Shown piece by piece: positions 7,896 through 16,446 of a stretch of 64,000 nt of DNA (positions are counted from its first letter, which is position 1; every line of letters starts with the position of its first letter). The DNA comes from Enterocloster hominis (ex Liu et al. 2021). GTDB taxonomy: Bacteria; Bacillota; Clostridia; Lachnospirales; Lachnospiraceae. Made by a program: the position numbers and the translations under genes. The notes below the pieces were generated by a model, which did no database searches, was not told the DNA's origin, and saw nothing but the letters and a program-made list of their open reading frames with translations. The stretch covers positions 107,036 to 171,035 of the forward strand of contig JACRTJ010000014.1 in assembly GCA_014385265.1 (NCBI GenBank). The letters are read 5' to 3'.

Positions 7896-9527
7896 TTATT
7901 TCTTCTTTTCTGCCAATTTTTTCGCGAGCAGCGAGAACAGGGCCTTCGCGATCAGATTGGTGATCAGGATCAGCAGGGATAATACAAATACTTCATTAAA
8001 CTTATTGATATACTGCAGCTGTTTGATCTTTGTGGTCAGGACCATGGTCCTTGCTCCTGCGATAAATACCAGGGCGCTGATGGTGACCATCGCATTGATG
8101 AAATAGTAGCTGAATACCTCCAGAAGACTGGAAAGGGCATTGGGAGTTACCACCCGGATGATGGTTTTGAGCCAGCTGTCCCCCATGAGCATGGCCGTTG
8201 TCTCCCACCCGGCATTCATTTTAGAAAGGGAATTTTTCATCATCAGGTATGGGGTGGAAAAATAATGGACAATGTTGCACAGCACCATAAGGGTCAGCGT
8301 GTTCTGAAGCGGAGTTCCCGGAAACAGAAACATATAGGCAACGCCCAGTACCATGCCGGGGATCGCGTTTGTGACCAGGGAAATACTGTCAATGGCGCGT
8401 TTATAACGGTCCGGCAGTGTGCTCCGGGCTGTGATCAGGGCTGCGCCGTACGCCAGCAGCGTTCCGAACAAGGCGGTGCAGGCTGCCATGGTGATGGAAT
8501 GGGAATAGGAATCCAGCAGCTCATGATCCAGAAATGCATTCCGGATGTGGTCTAGGGAAAAGCCGGTTTTATAGGGCCATTCTTCTACCATGGGGACCAC
8601 AAAGATCACCGCGAAAATGGACAATATCAGAATGGACAGGACCGAACCGGCGGTTCCCCAGCTGATATCCCGGGCTGGATCTTTTTTCAGGTCGATATCG
8701 GAAATGCGGTTATACCGGATATTGAATCGTTCAAGGATGCGGAGGATACAGATGCTTCCGATGGATGGAATGAGCATGATGACCGCCACAACAGCTCCCC
8801 GGCTGAAATCGGGGATGCCGCCGATCATTTTGTTATAAAGGATGGCAGCGACCACGTCATAGCTGCCGCCCACAGAGGCGGGAATGCCAAAATCAGTAAA
8901 GCTCAGAAAAAAAGCCTGGATAAAGGCTCCGGCCAGTGTACCCAGCAGCGGGCGGACCACTGCGATCCAGAAGGTTGAAAATGTTCCGTCGCCCATTACC
9001 TTTGATACAACAAGAGTCTTCTTGTCAATGTAGCCCATGGTATTATGGATCAGAAGAAAAGCCACCGGGACCGTATAGATCACATACCCGGTCATCAGTC
9101 CCATGAAGCCATACAGATCAAAAAGCTGGGTACCCAAAAGCCGGGTGATCAGTCCCTGCTTTCCAAAGGAATAAATGATGGCGAAGCCATATGTGATGGT
9201 CGGAAGGAACATTGGAAGCATGGCAGCGGCCCGGACTGCCTGCTTGAGCCACAGGGGCGCGTTTGTGTAATGGATCATATAGGCCAGCACAAAGGCAATG
9301 ACCGTTGCTGCAAGGGCCGCGGCTGCGGCCACCAGGAAGCTGTTCCCCAGTGCGGGAAGAAATTTCCGGTCAGCGATGACGGACCTGTAAAATTCCAGGG
9401 TTACGCCCTGGTCTCCCACAAAGGACCTGCCCAGGAGCACCAGCAGCGGGAGAGCCAAAAACAGGGAGAAGACAGCTGCGATGGTCCAGAAAATGATTTT
9501 TAATTCAATATTTTTTCGTGTGTCCAT
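7896..9527 (-). CDS. AEP-type ABC transporter fused double permease
   Basis: A 543-residue inner-membrane protein containing two BinPD-type permease halves in one chain. Each half has about six membrane segments and its own EAA-like loop region (for example SKVMGDGTFSTFWIAVVRPLL in half one, and GDSWLKTIIRVVTPNALSSL in half two). The double form is the PhnU2-like type of AEP permease, distinct from the separate PhnU and PhnV of Salmonella. The start at 9527 is chosen because it lies 7 bases after the ATPase stop codon; the longer frame to 9575 would overlap the ATPase gene. The ribosome site there is weak, suggesting translational coupling. Confidence 0.88.
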   Translation of the reverse strand: MDTRKNIELKIIFWTIAAVFSLFLALPLLVLLGRSFVGDQGVTLEFYRSVIADRKFLPALGNSFLVAAAAALAATVIAFVLAYMIHYTNAPLWLKQAVRAAAMLPMFLPTITYGFAIIYSFGKQGLITRLLGTQLFDLYGFMGLMTGYVIYTVPVAFLLIHNTMGYIDKKTLVVSKVMGDGTFSTFWIAVVRPLLGTLAGAFIQAFFLSFTDFGIPASVGGSYDVVAAILYNKMIGGIPDFSRGAVVAVIMLIPSIGSICILRILERFNIRYNRISDIDLKKDPARDISWGTAGSVLSILILSIFAVIFVVPMVEEWPYKTGFSLDHIRNAFLDHELLDSYSHSITMAACTALFGTLLAYGAALITARSTLPDRYKRAIDSISLVTNAIPGMVLGVAYMFLFPGTPLQNTLTLMVLCNIVHYFSTPYLMMKNSLSKMNAGWETTAMLMGDSWLKTIIRVVTPNALSSLLEVFSYYFINAMVTISALVFIAGARTMVLTTKIKQLQYINKFNEVFVLSLLILITNLIAKALFSLLAKKLAEKKK

Positions 9528-9534
9528 GCTTCGC

Positions 9535-10308
9535 CTATACCGCCTGTGCCGCTGGAACTGTGAGCTGGTCCCCAAACAGTGCGTAAATATTATTGCGTTT
9601 GATCTCCAGCTGGTTTAAAATGAATTTCCGTACAAAATCATTTTTGGGGGTGTGGATAATGCTCTCTGGACGTGCGTACTGGGAGATCATGCCGCCTTCG
9701 ATGATCAGCACCCGGTCAGAGAGTGTGAGCGCCTCTTCCGGGTCGTGGGTTACAATGATCGTCGTTAAGTTATATTCCCTTGCAATGGTCCGGATCCGGT
9801 CTTTGATGGATTCCTTGATCACACCGTCCAGAGCAGAAAGCGGCTCATCCAACAGCAGGATCCGGGGCTTCATGACCATCGTGCGTGCCAGTGCTACCCG
9901 CTGCTTCTGGCCGCCGGAAAGCTGCTCAATATTCTTATTAAGATGCTCTCGGAGTCCAAGAAGATCGATCAGCTCCTCGACCTCCTCCTTACTGGAAATA
10001 TCCGGCCGGTTCTTTAAGCCATAGGTAATGTTTTTGTAGACATTCAGATTGGGGAAAAGGGCATAATCCTGAAAGACAATGTTAAATCCCCGCTTTTCCA
10101 TGGATACTTCCGTTAAATCCTCACCGTCGTAAAGGATCTGTCCGCTGTCTGCTTTGATAATTCCGAGGATCAGATTGAGCAGCGTTGTTTTTCCGCAGCC
10201 GGAAGGTCCTAAGATAGAAATGATCTCTCCATCGTTTACCTGGATGGAAATATCCTTCAGAACAGGAGTCCCATCAAAGGACTTCTGGATATTTTTTAAC
10301 TCCAACAT
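9535..10308 (-). CDS. AEP-type ABC transporter ATP-binding protein
   Basis: A 257-residue ABC ATPase, first gene of the phosphonate operon. The Walker A motif GPSGCGKTT is at residues 34-42, the ABC signature is LSGGQKQRVALA and Walker B is ILLLDEP, followed by the switch histidine in IIVTHDPEEA. The chain is short, without the C-terminal TOBE domain of the longer PotA/FbpC-type ATPases. It powers the fused permease encoded next. The start has an AGGAGG-type site (AAGGAGGAAAACAGT before the ATG). Regulation may be by phosphate, since TTACAT-type repeats lie upstream. Confidence 0.9.
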   Translation of the reverse strand: MLELKNIQKSFDGTPVLKDISIQVNDGEIISILGPSGCGKTTLLNLILGIIKADSGQILYDGEDLTEVSMEKRGFNIVFQDYALFPNLNVYKNITYGLKNRPDISSKEEVEELIDLLGLREHLNKNIEQLSGGQKQRVALARTMVMKPRILLLDEPLSALDGVIKESIKDRIRTIAREYNLTTIIVTHDPEEALTLSDRVLIIEGGMISQYARPESIIHTPKNDFVRKFILNQLEIKRNNIYALFGDQLTVPAAQAV

Positions 10309-10598
10309 ACTGTTTTCCTCCTTGTGTGCTTTTCCTATCGTACCGCACCTACCATAGCACAGCCGTTTGGATTACGAATACCATGCAACGGTAAATTCTG
10401 TGTTATTTTTTTGTAATCCCATGTAAAGTAATGTAAAAGAATGCAAACAAAGTTGAAAAAATCTTATTATCAGACATATTTCTTCTTTCGTACTGTGGGA
10501 TGGACGGTCCCGGAGGGGAGAAAAAATCTGAGACAACTGCTCCAGGCGTGTCATAGAGGCCAAAACTGTACTTTTCAAGGAAAATTTGAGGTTTTTCC
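10309..10598. promoter_or_regulatory. Divergent control region between phosphonate and str operons
   Basis: Gene-free stretch. The part next to the ATPase gene must carry the phosphonate promoter on the minus strand, but no clear -10/-35 pair could be fixed. It contains a four-unit decamer array (separate entry at 10411-10450). The rest (about 10451-10598) shows no convincing gene. Confidence 0.5.
10411..10450 (-). promoter_or_regulatory. Four 10-bp TTACAT-type direct repeats (Pho-box-like)
   Basis: On the minus strand the units TTTGCAT, TTTACAT, TTTACAT and ATTACAA follow each other with a 10-base period, pointing towards the phosphonate operon about 100-140 bases away. The repeat core matches the TTACAT/TTACAA units found with 11-base period upstream of pstS. 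Binding by a PhoP/PhoB-type regulator is inferred; the 10-base period is not the usual 11. Confidence 0.5.
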
Positions 10599-10627
10599 TT
10601 GACAGCCGGAAAAAGACTATATATAAT
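10599..10627 (+). promoter_or_regulatory. Consensus sigma-A promoter of the str operon
   Basis: Perfect -35 TTGACA (10599-10604) and perfect -10 TATAAT (10622-10627) separated by exactly 17 bases, about 90 bases before rpsL. As expected for ribosomal protein genes, this should be a very strong housekeeping promoter. Confidence 0.93.
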
Positions 10628-10629
10628 AA

Positions 10630-10658
10630 TGGGGCGTGCATGGGGTACGCCCCATTTT
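10630..10658 (+). promoter_or_regulatory. Leader hairpin at start of the str transcript
   Basis: TGGGGCGT (10630-10637) pairs with ACGCCCCA (10647-10654) and four T follow. It lies at the presumed transcription start, so it would form at the 5' end of the mRNA. It may stabilise the transcript or act as a weak attenuator. Confidence 0.5.
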
Positions 10659-10720
10659 GGTGCGCAGAATCAAGCTGAACCAAACAGCAACCACAGACAA
10701 TATCACAGGAGGTGAAAAGG

Positions 10721-11140
10721 ATGCCTACATTTAACCAGTTAGTAAGAAAAGGAAGGCAGACCACAGTAAAGAAGTCCACAGCTCCGGCTCTTCAGAAAGG
10801 ATATAACTCCCTTCAGAAGAAAGCAACAGACATTTCCGCTCCGCAGAAGAGAGGCGTTTGTACAGCTGTTAAGACTGCAACCCCGAAGAAGCCGAACTCC
10901 GCTCTTAGAAAGATCGCCAGAGTTCGTCTTTCCAACGGTATCGAAGTAACAAGCTATATCCCGGGTGAGGGCCACAACCTTCAGGAGCACTCTGTTGTTC
11001 TGATCCGCGGCGGCCGTGTAAAGGACCTTCCGGGTACCAGATACCACATCATCAGAGGTACTCTTGATACTGCCGGCGTAGCCAACAGAAAGCAGGCCCG
11101 TTCCAAATACGGCGCAAAGAGACCGAAAGACAAGAAGTAA
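10721..11140 (+). CDS. rpsL: 30S ribosomal protein S12
   Basis: A 139-residue S12 protein of the small-subunit decoding centre. The sequence [12 protein letters not shown] and the universally conserved [11 protein letters not shown] are intact. The streptomycin-resistance positions (lysines 56-57, equivalent to K42/K43 in E. coli) are wild type. ATG at 10721 is preceded by AGGAGGTGA; an in-frame ATG three codons earlier lies inside that site and is not used. First gene of the str operon, driven by the consensus promoter at 10599. In many Firmicutes rpoB-rpoC lie just upstream, but here the phosphonate operon does. Confidence 0.98.
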   Translation: MPTFNQLVRKGRQTTVKKSTAPALQKGYNSLQKKATDISAPQKRGVCTAVKTATPKKPNSALRKIARVRLSNGIEVTSYIPGEGHNLQEHSVVLIRGGRVKDLPGTRYHIIRGTLDTAGVANRKQARSKYGAKRPKDKK

Positions 11141-11187
11141 TCGCAAAGCGATTACTGCTACCCAAACGTAGCAAAGCGGAGTTTGGG
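11138..11187. repeat. Two hairpins after rpsL sharing a GCAAAGCG core
   Basis: TAATCGC-AAA-GCGATTA (11138-11154) is a perfect 7-bp hairpin that includes the rpsL stop codon. CCCAAAC (11161-11167) pairs with GTTTGGG (11181-11187), and its loop again holds GCAAAGCG. No T run follows, so these are not simple terminators. They may protect or process the rpsL mRNA end. Confidence 0.6.
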
Positions 11188-11322
11188 TTTCCCGCCCCGG
11201 TGAGGGCAGCCAGGAACTTTGAAAAAGTTTGGTTTCCCCCCCAGTGAGAGGGAGAGAGGAACTCTGAGAAATTTCAGGTTTCCCGCCCCAACGAGCGGCA
11301 GCCAGAAACTCCACCAAAATTT
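11186..11322. repeat. Three tandem degenerate 45-46 bp repeats between rpsL and rpsG
   Basis: Units at 11186-11230, 11231-11276 and 11277-11322 each start with GGTTTCCC and continue with a C-rich run, a purine-rich middle, CCAGRAACT-like bases and an A-rich end in TTT or TTTCA. They are imperfect copies, so this is an old or fast-drifting array. It has no spacers and is not CRISPR. Open frames through it seem accidental. Confidence 0.8.
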
Positions 11323-11499
11323 GGACCCACTAACAGCAGTAAAGTGTATACGGAAACCGGATTTCCGTAATTTAGTGCCGGTGATATTGGACCTGTCGGT
11401 TGCAGGACACAGATATAGACCCGCGCGCGAACACATTTTATGGAAACATGTGAGTACCGATGAGCTAATCAATTATGTATGATTAAGGAGGGAAGTAAC
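11323..11499 (+). other. Leader of rpsG, no gene seen
   Basis: This stretch leads from the repeat array to rpsG. It has a small hairpin CGGAAA-N5-TTTCCG near 11350, and the rpsG ribosome site AAGGAGGG at 11485-11492. No clear promoter was found. Confidence 0.4.
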
Positions 11500-11970
11500 G
11501 TGCCACGTAAAGGACATACCCAGAAAAGAGACGTATTAGCAGATCCCCTGTACAACAACAAGGTTGTTACAAAGCTGATCAACAACATCATGTTAGACGG
11601 CAAGAGGGGCGTTGCTCAGAAGATCGTTTACGGCGCTTTTGAGGAAGTTGCAGCAAAGACCGGAAAAGACGCAGTAGAGGTTTTTGAGGAAGCCATGAAC
11701 AACATCATGCCTGTTCTGGAAGTTAAGGCAAAACGTATCGGCGGCGCCACCTACCAGGTACCGATCGAGGTTAAGCCGGAGAGAAGACAGGCTCTGGGAC
11801 TTCGCTGGATCACTCTCTATTCCAGAAAGAGATCTGAAAAGACCCAGATCGAAAGACTCGCAAACGAAATTATGGATGCAGCAAACAACACCGGTGCATC
11901 TGTAAAGAAGAAAGAGGAAATGCACAAGATGGCAGAGGCCAACAAGGCATTTGCTCATTACAGATTCTAA
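11500..11970 (+). CDS. rpsG: 30S ribosomal protein S7
   Basis: A 156-residue S7 protein, the primary assembly protein of the 30S head, of standard length. It starts with GTG at 11500: the protein then reads (M)[15 protein letters not shown] as in other S7 proteins, and AAGGAGGG lies 8 bases upstream. An in-frame ATG at 11479 would add seven unsupported residues. Later conserved parts include RRQALGLRW and the C-terminal [14 protein letters not shown]. It is separated from rpsL by an unusually long gap with repeats, and followed 15 bases later by fusA. Confidence 0.97.
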   Translation: MPRKGHTQKRDVLADPLYNNKVVTKLINNIMLDGKRGVAQKIVYGAFEEVAAKTGKDAVEVFEEAMNNIMPVLEVKAKRIGGATYQVPIEVKPERRQALGLRWITLYSRKRSEKTQIERLANEIMDAANNTGASVKKKEEMHKMAEANKAFAHYRF

Positions 11971-11985
11971 AAGGAGGACAAATCC

Positions 11986-14109
11986 TTGGCTGGAAGAGAA
12001 TATCCGTTGGAGAGAACCAGAAATATCGGAATTATGGCTCATATCGATGCCGGTAAGACAACGACCACTGAGCGTATCCTGTATTACACTGGTATTAACT
12101 ATAAAATTGGTGATACTCACGAAGGCACAGCTACCATGGACTGGATGGAGCAGGAGCAGGAGAGAGGTATCACGATCACATCAGCCGCTACCACCTGCCA
12201 CTGGACTCTTCAGGAAAAGACGAAGCCCAAGGCAGGCGCTCTGGAGCACCGTATCAACATCATTGATACCCCAGGCCACGTAGACTTTACTGTTGAGGTT
12301 GAGCGTTCCCTGCGTGTTCTGGACGGCGCTGTCGGCGTTTTCTGTGCAAAGGGCGGTGTTGAGCCTCAGTCCGAGAACGTATGGCGTCAGGCTGATACCT
12401 ACAACGTACCGAGAATGGCATTCATCAACAAGATGGATATCCTGGGTGCAAACTTCTACGGCTGCGTAGACCAGATCCGTACCCGTCTCGGAAAGAACGC
12501 CATCTGCTTACAGCTCCCGATCGGTAAGGAAGACGAGTTCAAGGGAATCATCGACCTGTTTGAGATGCAGGCTTACATCTACAACGATGATAAGGGCGAT
12601 GATATCACTGTAACTGATATTCCGGAAGATATGAAGGACGATGCAGAGCTTTACAGAACCGAGCTGGTTGAGAAGATCTGCGAGCTGGATGACGATCTGA
12701 TGATGATGTATCTGGATGGCGAGGAGCCGTCCGTTGAAGAACTGAAAAAGGTTCTCCGTAAGGCAACCTGCGAATGCCAGGCGATCCCTGTATGCTGCGG
12801 TACTGCTTACAGAAACAAGGGCGTTCAGAAACTTCTGGATGCTGTGATCGAGTTCATGCCGTCTCCCCTTGACATCCCGCCCATCAAAGGCGTTGACATG
12901 GATGGCAACGAGATCGTGCGTCACTCCTCCGACGACGAGCCGTTCTCTGCTCTTGCATTCAAGATCATGACCGACCCGTTCGTTGGTAAGCTGGCATTCT
13001 TCCGTGTGTATTCCGGTACAATGAACTCCGGTTCCTATGTACTGAATGCAACAAAGAACAAAAAAGAGCGTGTTGGCCGTATCCTTCAGATGCACGCCAA
13101 CAAGAGACAGGAACTGGATAAGGTGTACTCCGGTGATATCGCCGCTGCCGTTGGATTCAAGACAACTTCCACCGGTGATACCATCTGTGATGAGCAGCAT
13201 CCGGTAATCCTGGAGTCCATGGAGTTCCCGGAGCCGGTTATCGACATCGCCATTGAGCCCAAGACCAAGGCTGGTCAGGACAAGATGGGCGAGGCTTTAG
13301 TAAAGCTGGCAGAGGAGGATCCTACCTTCCGTGTTCATACCGACAAAGAGACTGGCCAGACCATCATCTCCGGTATGGGCGAGCTGCATCTTGAAATCAT
13401 CGTTGACCGTCTTCTTCGTGAGTTCAAGGTAGAGGCCAATGTGGGCGCTCCCCAGGTTGCTTACAAAGAGACCTTCACAAAGGCTGTGGATGTGGACAGC
13501 AAGTACGCAAAACAGTCTGGCGGACGTGGTCAGTACGGTCACTGTAAAGTACACTTCACACCGATGGATCCCAACGGCGAAGAGACCTTCAAGTTTACTT
13601 CCTCCGTTGTGGGCGGTGCGATTCCGAAGGAATACATCCCGGCTGTCGGCGAGGGTATCGAAGAGGCCACAAAGGCTGGTATCCTTGGCGGATTCCCGGT
13701 ACTGGGCGTATGCGCAGATGTATTCGACGGTTCCTACCATGAGGTCGACTCCTCCGAGATGGCATTCCACATTGCCGGATCCATGGCGTTCAAGGATGCT
13801 ATGGCAAAGGCAGGCGCAGTGCTTCTTGAGCCGATCATGAAGGTAGAGGTAACGATGCCTGAGGAATACATGGGCGACGTTATCGGCGACATCAACTCCC
13901 GCCGCGGCCGTATCGAGGGCTTCGAGGACATCGGCGGAGGAAAGCTTGTAAAAGCATTCGTACCGCTGGCAGAGATGTTCGGTTACTCCACAGACCTTCG
14001 TTCCAGCACACAGGGACGTGGTAACTACTCCATGTTCTTTGAGAAATATGAGCAGGTACCGAAGAGCGTTCAGGAGAAGATCATCGCTGAAAGAAAAGGT
14101 GCGAAATAG
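11986..14109 (+). CDS. fusA: Elongation factor G
   Basis: A 707-residue translational GTPase that drives ribosomal translocation. The G1 motif [15 protein letters not shown], the switch [11 protein letters not shown]3 DTPGHVDF and G4 NKMD are all present, and domains II-V follow to the usual C-terminus. The start is TTG at 11986, with AAGGAGGA 7 bases upstream and the expected [18 protein letters not shown] beginning. The alternative start codon may lower initiation relative to the strong site. Cotranscribed with rpsG; tuf has its own additional promoter downstream. Confidence 0.97.
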   Translation: MAGREYPLERTRNIGIMAHIDAGKTTTTERILYYTGINYKIGDTHEGTATMDWMEQEQERGITITSAATTCHWTLQEKTKPKAGALEHRINIIDTPGHVDFTVEVERSLRVLDGAVGVFCAKGGVEPQSENVWRQADTYNVPRMAFINKMDILGANFYGCVDQIRTRLGKNAICLQLPIGKEDEFKGIIDLFEMQAYIYNDDKGDDITVTDIPEDMKDDAELYRTELVEKICELDDDLMMMYLDGEEPSVEELKKVLRKATCECQAIPVCCGTAYRNKGVQKLLDAVIEFMPSPLDIPPIKGVDMDGNEIVRHSSDDEPFSALAFKIMTDPFVGKLAFFRVYSGTMNSGSYVLNATKNKKERVGRILQMHANKRQELDKVYSGDIAAAVGFKTTSTGDTICDEQHPVILESMEFPEPVIDIAIEPKTKAGQDKMGEALVKLAEEDPTFRVHTDKETGQTIISGMGELHLEIIVDRLLREFKVEANVGAPQVAYKETFTKAVDVDSKYAKQSGGRGQYGHCKVHFTPMDPNGEETFKFTSSVVGGAIPKEYIPAVGEGIEEATKAGILGGFPVLGVCADVFDGSYHEVDSSEMAFHIAGSMAFKDAMAKAGAVLLEPIMKVEVTMPEEYMGDVIGDINSRRGRIEGFEDIGGGKLVKAFVPLAEMFGYSTDLRSSTQGRGNYSMFFEKYEQVPKSVQEKIIAERKGAK

Positions 14110-14111
14110 GC

Positions 14112-14149
14112 TTGAAAAACATTTCTGAATAGAATATAATATTATTCAG
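14112..14149 (+). promoter_or_regulatory. tuf promoter with dyad around the -10 box
   Basis: -35 TTGAAA (14112-14117), a 17-base spacer and a perfect -10 TATAAT (14135-14140) lie in the fusA-tuf gap. The -10 is framed by a dyad, CTGAATA (14125-14131) with TATTCAG (14143-14149). This gives tuf expression independent of the str promoter. Confidence 0.8.
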
Positions 14150-14201
14150 CCTAGTTAAATAGAATAGCCCAATGGGCGCAAATTAAGGAGGACGTTTTAA
14201 A

Positions 14202-15395
14202 ATGGCAAAAGCTAAGTTTGACAGAACTAAACCGCATTGTAACATTGGTACCATTGGACACGTTGACCATGGTAAAACAACTTTAACAGCAGCTATTACA
14301 AAGGTACTTGCAGAGAGAGTTGCCGGTAACACAGCTACTGATTTTGAAAATATCGATAAGGCTCCGGAAGAGAGAGAGCGTGGTATCACAATTTCCACTT
14401 CCCACGTAGAGTACGAGACAGAGAAGAGACACTATGCACACGTTGACTGCCCAGGCCATGCTGACTATGTAAAGAACATGATCACTGGTGCTGCCCAGAT
14501 GGATGGCGCTATCCTTGTAGTTGCTGCTACTGATGGTGTTATGGCTCAGACAAGAGAGCACATCCTTCTTTCTCGTCAGGTAGGCGTTCCGTACATCGTT
14601 GTATTCATGAACAAGTGCGACATGGTTGACGACGCTGAGTTACTTGAGCTGGTTGAGATGGAGATCAGAGATCTTCTGAACGAGTATGAGTTCCCGGGCG
14701 ATGACACACCGATCATCCAGGGTTCCGCTCTGAAGGCTCTTGAGGATCCGCACGGACCGTGGGGCGACAAGGTTATGGAGTTAATGGATGCTGTTGACAG
14801 CTACATTCCGGATCCCATTCGTGACACAGATAAGCCGTTCCTTATGCCGGTCGAGGACGTATTCACAATCACAGGCCGTGGTACTGTTGCAACAGGCCGT
14901 GTAGAGCGTGGTACTCTGAAGCTCAACGACGAGGTTGAGATCGTTGGTATCAGTGAAGAGACTCGTAAGACAGTTGTAACTGGTATCGAGATGTTCCGTA
15001 AGCTCCTGGATCAGGCTCAGGCTGGTGATAACATCGGCGCTCTGCTTCGTGGTGTTCAGAGAACAGAGATCCAGAGAGGTCAGTGTCTTGTAAAACCGGG
15101 TTCTGTAAAGTGCCATAAGAAATTTACAGCTCAGGTTTACGTTCTGACAAAAGACGAGGGCGGCCGTCATACACCGTTCTTCAACAACTATCGTCCGCAG
15201 TTCTACTTCAGAACAACTGACGTTACAGGCGTTTGCGAACTCCCGGCTGGTACCGAGATGTGCATGCCTGGTGATAACGTAGAAATGACGATCGAGCTGA
15301 TCCATCCGGTAGCTATGGAGCAGGGTCTCCGTTTCGCTATCCGTGAGGGCGGCAGAACCGTAGGTTCCGGTAGAGTTGCTACAATCATCGAGTAA
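14202..15395 (+). CDS. tuf: Elongation factor Tu
   Basis: A 397-residue EF-Tu that brings aminoacyl-tRNA to the ribosome. G1 [10 protein letters not shown], the switch [16 protein letters not shown]3 [12 protein letters not shown] and G4 NKCD are intact, and the C-terminus ([29 protein letters not shown] style) is complete. AAGGAGG precedes the ATG. Last gene of the str operon, with its own promoter at 14112 and a strong terminator at 15490. Confidence 0.98.
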   Translation: MAKAKFDRTKPHCNIGTIGHVDHGKTTLTAAITKVLAERVAGNTATDFENIDKAPEERERGITISTSHVEYETEKRHYAHVDCPGHADYVKNMITGAAQMDGAILVVAATDGVMAQTREHILLSRQVGVPYIVVFMNKCDMVDDAELLELVEMEIRDLLNEYEFPGDDTPIIQGSALKALEDPHGPWGDKVMELMDAVDSYIPDPIRDTDKPFLMPVEDVFTITGRGTVATGRVERGTLKLNDEVEIVGISEETRKTVVTGIEMFRKLLDQAQAGDNIGALLRGVQRTEIQRGQCLVKPGSVKCHKKFTAQVYVLTKDEGGRHTPFFNNYRPQFYFRTTDVTGVCELPAGTEMCMPGDNVEMTIELIHPVAMEQGLRFAIREGGRTVGSGRVATIIE

Positions 15396-15489
15396 TTCTA
15401 GGTAAAAATCCATAGGCGCTGATGCGCGCCTGTGAAAATAAATAGTCCGAAGGTATCCCAGGCGGGATACCGGTGTCCAAGCGTAAGAG

Positions 15490-15523
15490 AACCCCGGAGC
15501 CGAAAGGCTGCCGGGGTTTTTCT
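15490..15523 (+). terminator. Rho-independent terminator of the str operon
   Basis: AACCCCGG (15490-15497) and CCGGGGTT (15511-15518) form the outer stem, AGCC and GGCT the inner stem, with a GAAA tetraloop and one bulged G. A run of T follows. It lies about 95 bases after tuf. Confidence 0.92.
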
Positions 15524-15581
15524 GTTGAGTGGAGCTGGGAGCGGCTGCACGGGAGCAGAAAAACGTTTTTAGGGGGAAAAC

Positions 15582-16355
15582 ATGAAAGGGAAAAAAATTA
15601 CAGGAGCGGCCATCCTGCTTTTCGCTGGCCTGGCATTGGCGCTGTATTTTCTAAAAAAAGACCCTCTCCGGGAGGTCCATGCTCTCTGGGAGGAGACCAT
15701 GAGCCGCACAGAGGGAGCCTATGTCCAGACGGTCACGGGAAGCGCCTGGGAGACAAAAGACGCTCCGGGCAGCGAAAATGGGGAGAGACCCGGGGGTACG
15801 GAATCATCCACGGCTGTCACAAAGGTATGGTATGGTACGGGTGAACGGGGGTTCTGGTACCGGATGGAGCTGTTTCAGAAGGAAGAGGATGGGAGCCTGA
15901 CGCTTCTTCATATAACGGAGGAGGATGCCGGAGGAAGGACCATGCAGCTGGCGGGATATCCCGATAAGTCCCCCATGGAGCCTTCTGTAAAGGAAGGAGA
16001 GACCCTGTCCCTTAAGACGCTTCTGGGAGGCCTGTGGACGGAACCGGCGGAAACGAAGGTCCAGAAGGTGGAGAAATACCAGGAGGACCATGGCTTCAGG
16101 TATGTGATCCGCCATAAGGTCTTACAGAGCGTATTTCCGGGAACCGAGGGAAAGGAGCTGACCGGGACCATAAACCGGACGGATACGGTAAGGACCGGGC
16201 CCGATGAGACGGTAAAGGAATTTGTGATCCAGGCAGACAGCGTATACGATGTGTATGAGGAAATGGGAGCCGTTGTGGAATACCGGATCGAATTTTTCAG
16301 CGGTGATGAAGCCGGAAATATGGAGCTGGGATCCGGGACAGGGCCGTCAGAATAG
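15582..16355 (+). CDS. Membrane-anchored extracytoplasmic protein of unknown function
   Basis: A 257-residue protein not recognised as a named family. A single N-terminal hydrophobic segment (ITGAAILLFAGLALALYFL, residues about 6-24) after three lysines suggests a signal anchor with the rest outside the membrane. There is no lipobox cysteine. The outer part is rich in charged and Thr residues with alternating beta-like pattern (VWYGTGERGFWYRMELF; YEEMGAVVEYRIEFFSG) and may form a beta-sandwich-like lipoprotein fold, but no catalytic motif is seen. It stands alone between two terminators, so it is a single-gene unit. Confidence 0.7.
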   Translation: MKGKKITGAAILLFAGLALALYFLKKDPLREVHALWEETMSRTEGAYVQTVTGSAWETKDAPGSENGERPGGTESSTAVTKVWYGTGERGFWYRMELFQKEEDGSLTLLHITEEDAGGRTMQLAGYPDKSPMEPSVKEGETLSLKTLLGGLWTEPAETKVQKVEKYQEDHGFRYVIRHKVLQSVFPGTEGKELTGTINRTDTVRTGPDETVKEFVIQADSVYDVYEEMGAVVEYRIEFFSGDEAGNMELGSGTGPSE

Positions 16356-16382
16356 GGGCCTGTAATCAGAATAACCATAAAT

Positions 16383-16425
16383 AAAAGCAGCGGACGCCTG
16401 GGAGACAGGGCCGCTGCTTTTTTAA
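16383..16425. terminator. Bidirectional terminator
   Basis: AAAAGCAGCGG (16383-16393) pairs with CCGCTGCTTTT (16411-16421), with an inner CCTG/CAGG. T runs on both strands suit termination of both the anchored-protein gene and the glycerate kinase gene. Confidence 0.85.
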
Positions 16426-16446
16426 AAGAAACAGGAGAAAACGGTC

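Noticed and set aside
10480..10530. CAGACAT and TCCCGGAGGGG near the rpsL promoter resemble parts of the structured repeat element
   Set aside because: The arms do not pair as in the two good copies and the spacing is different; only short matches, possibly an eroded copy or chance.
11186..11322. Possible CRISPR array
   Set aside because: Units are directly adjacent without spacers, are degenerate, and no cas genes are present.
11219..11482. Open frame of 87 codons across the str-operon repeats
   Set aside because: It is made of the repeats themselves, has no ribosome site and overlaps the rpsG start region.
12508..13200. Long open frame on the minus strand inside fusA
   Set aside because: Antisense shadow of a highly biased gene; no ribosome site or promoter.
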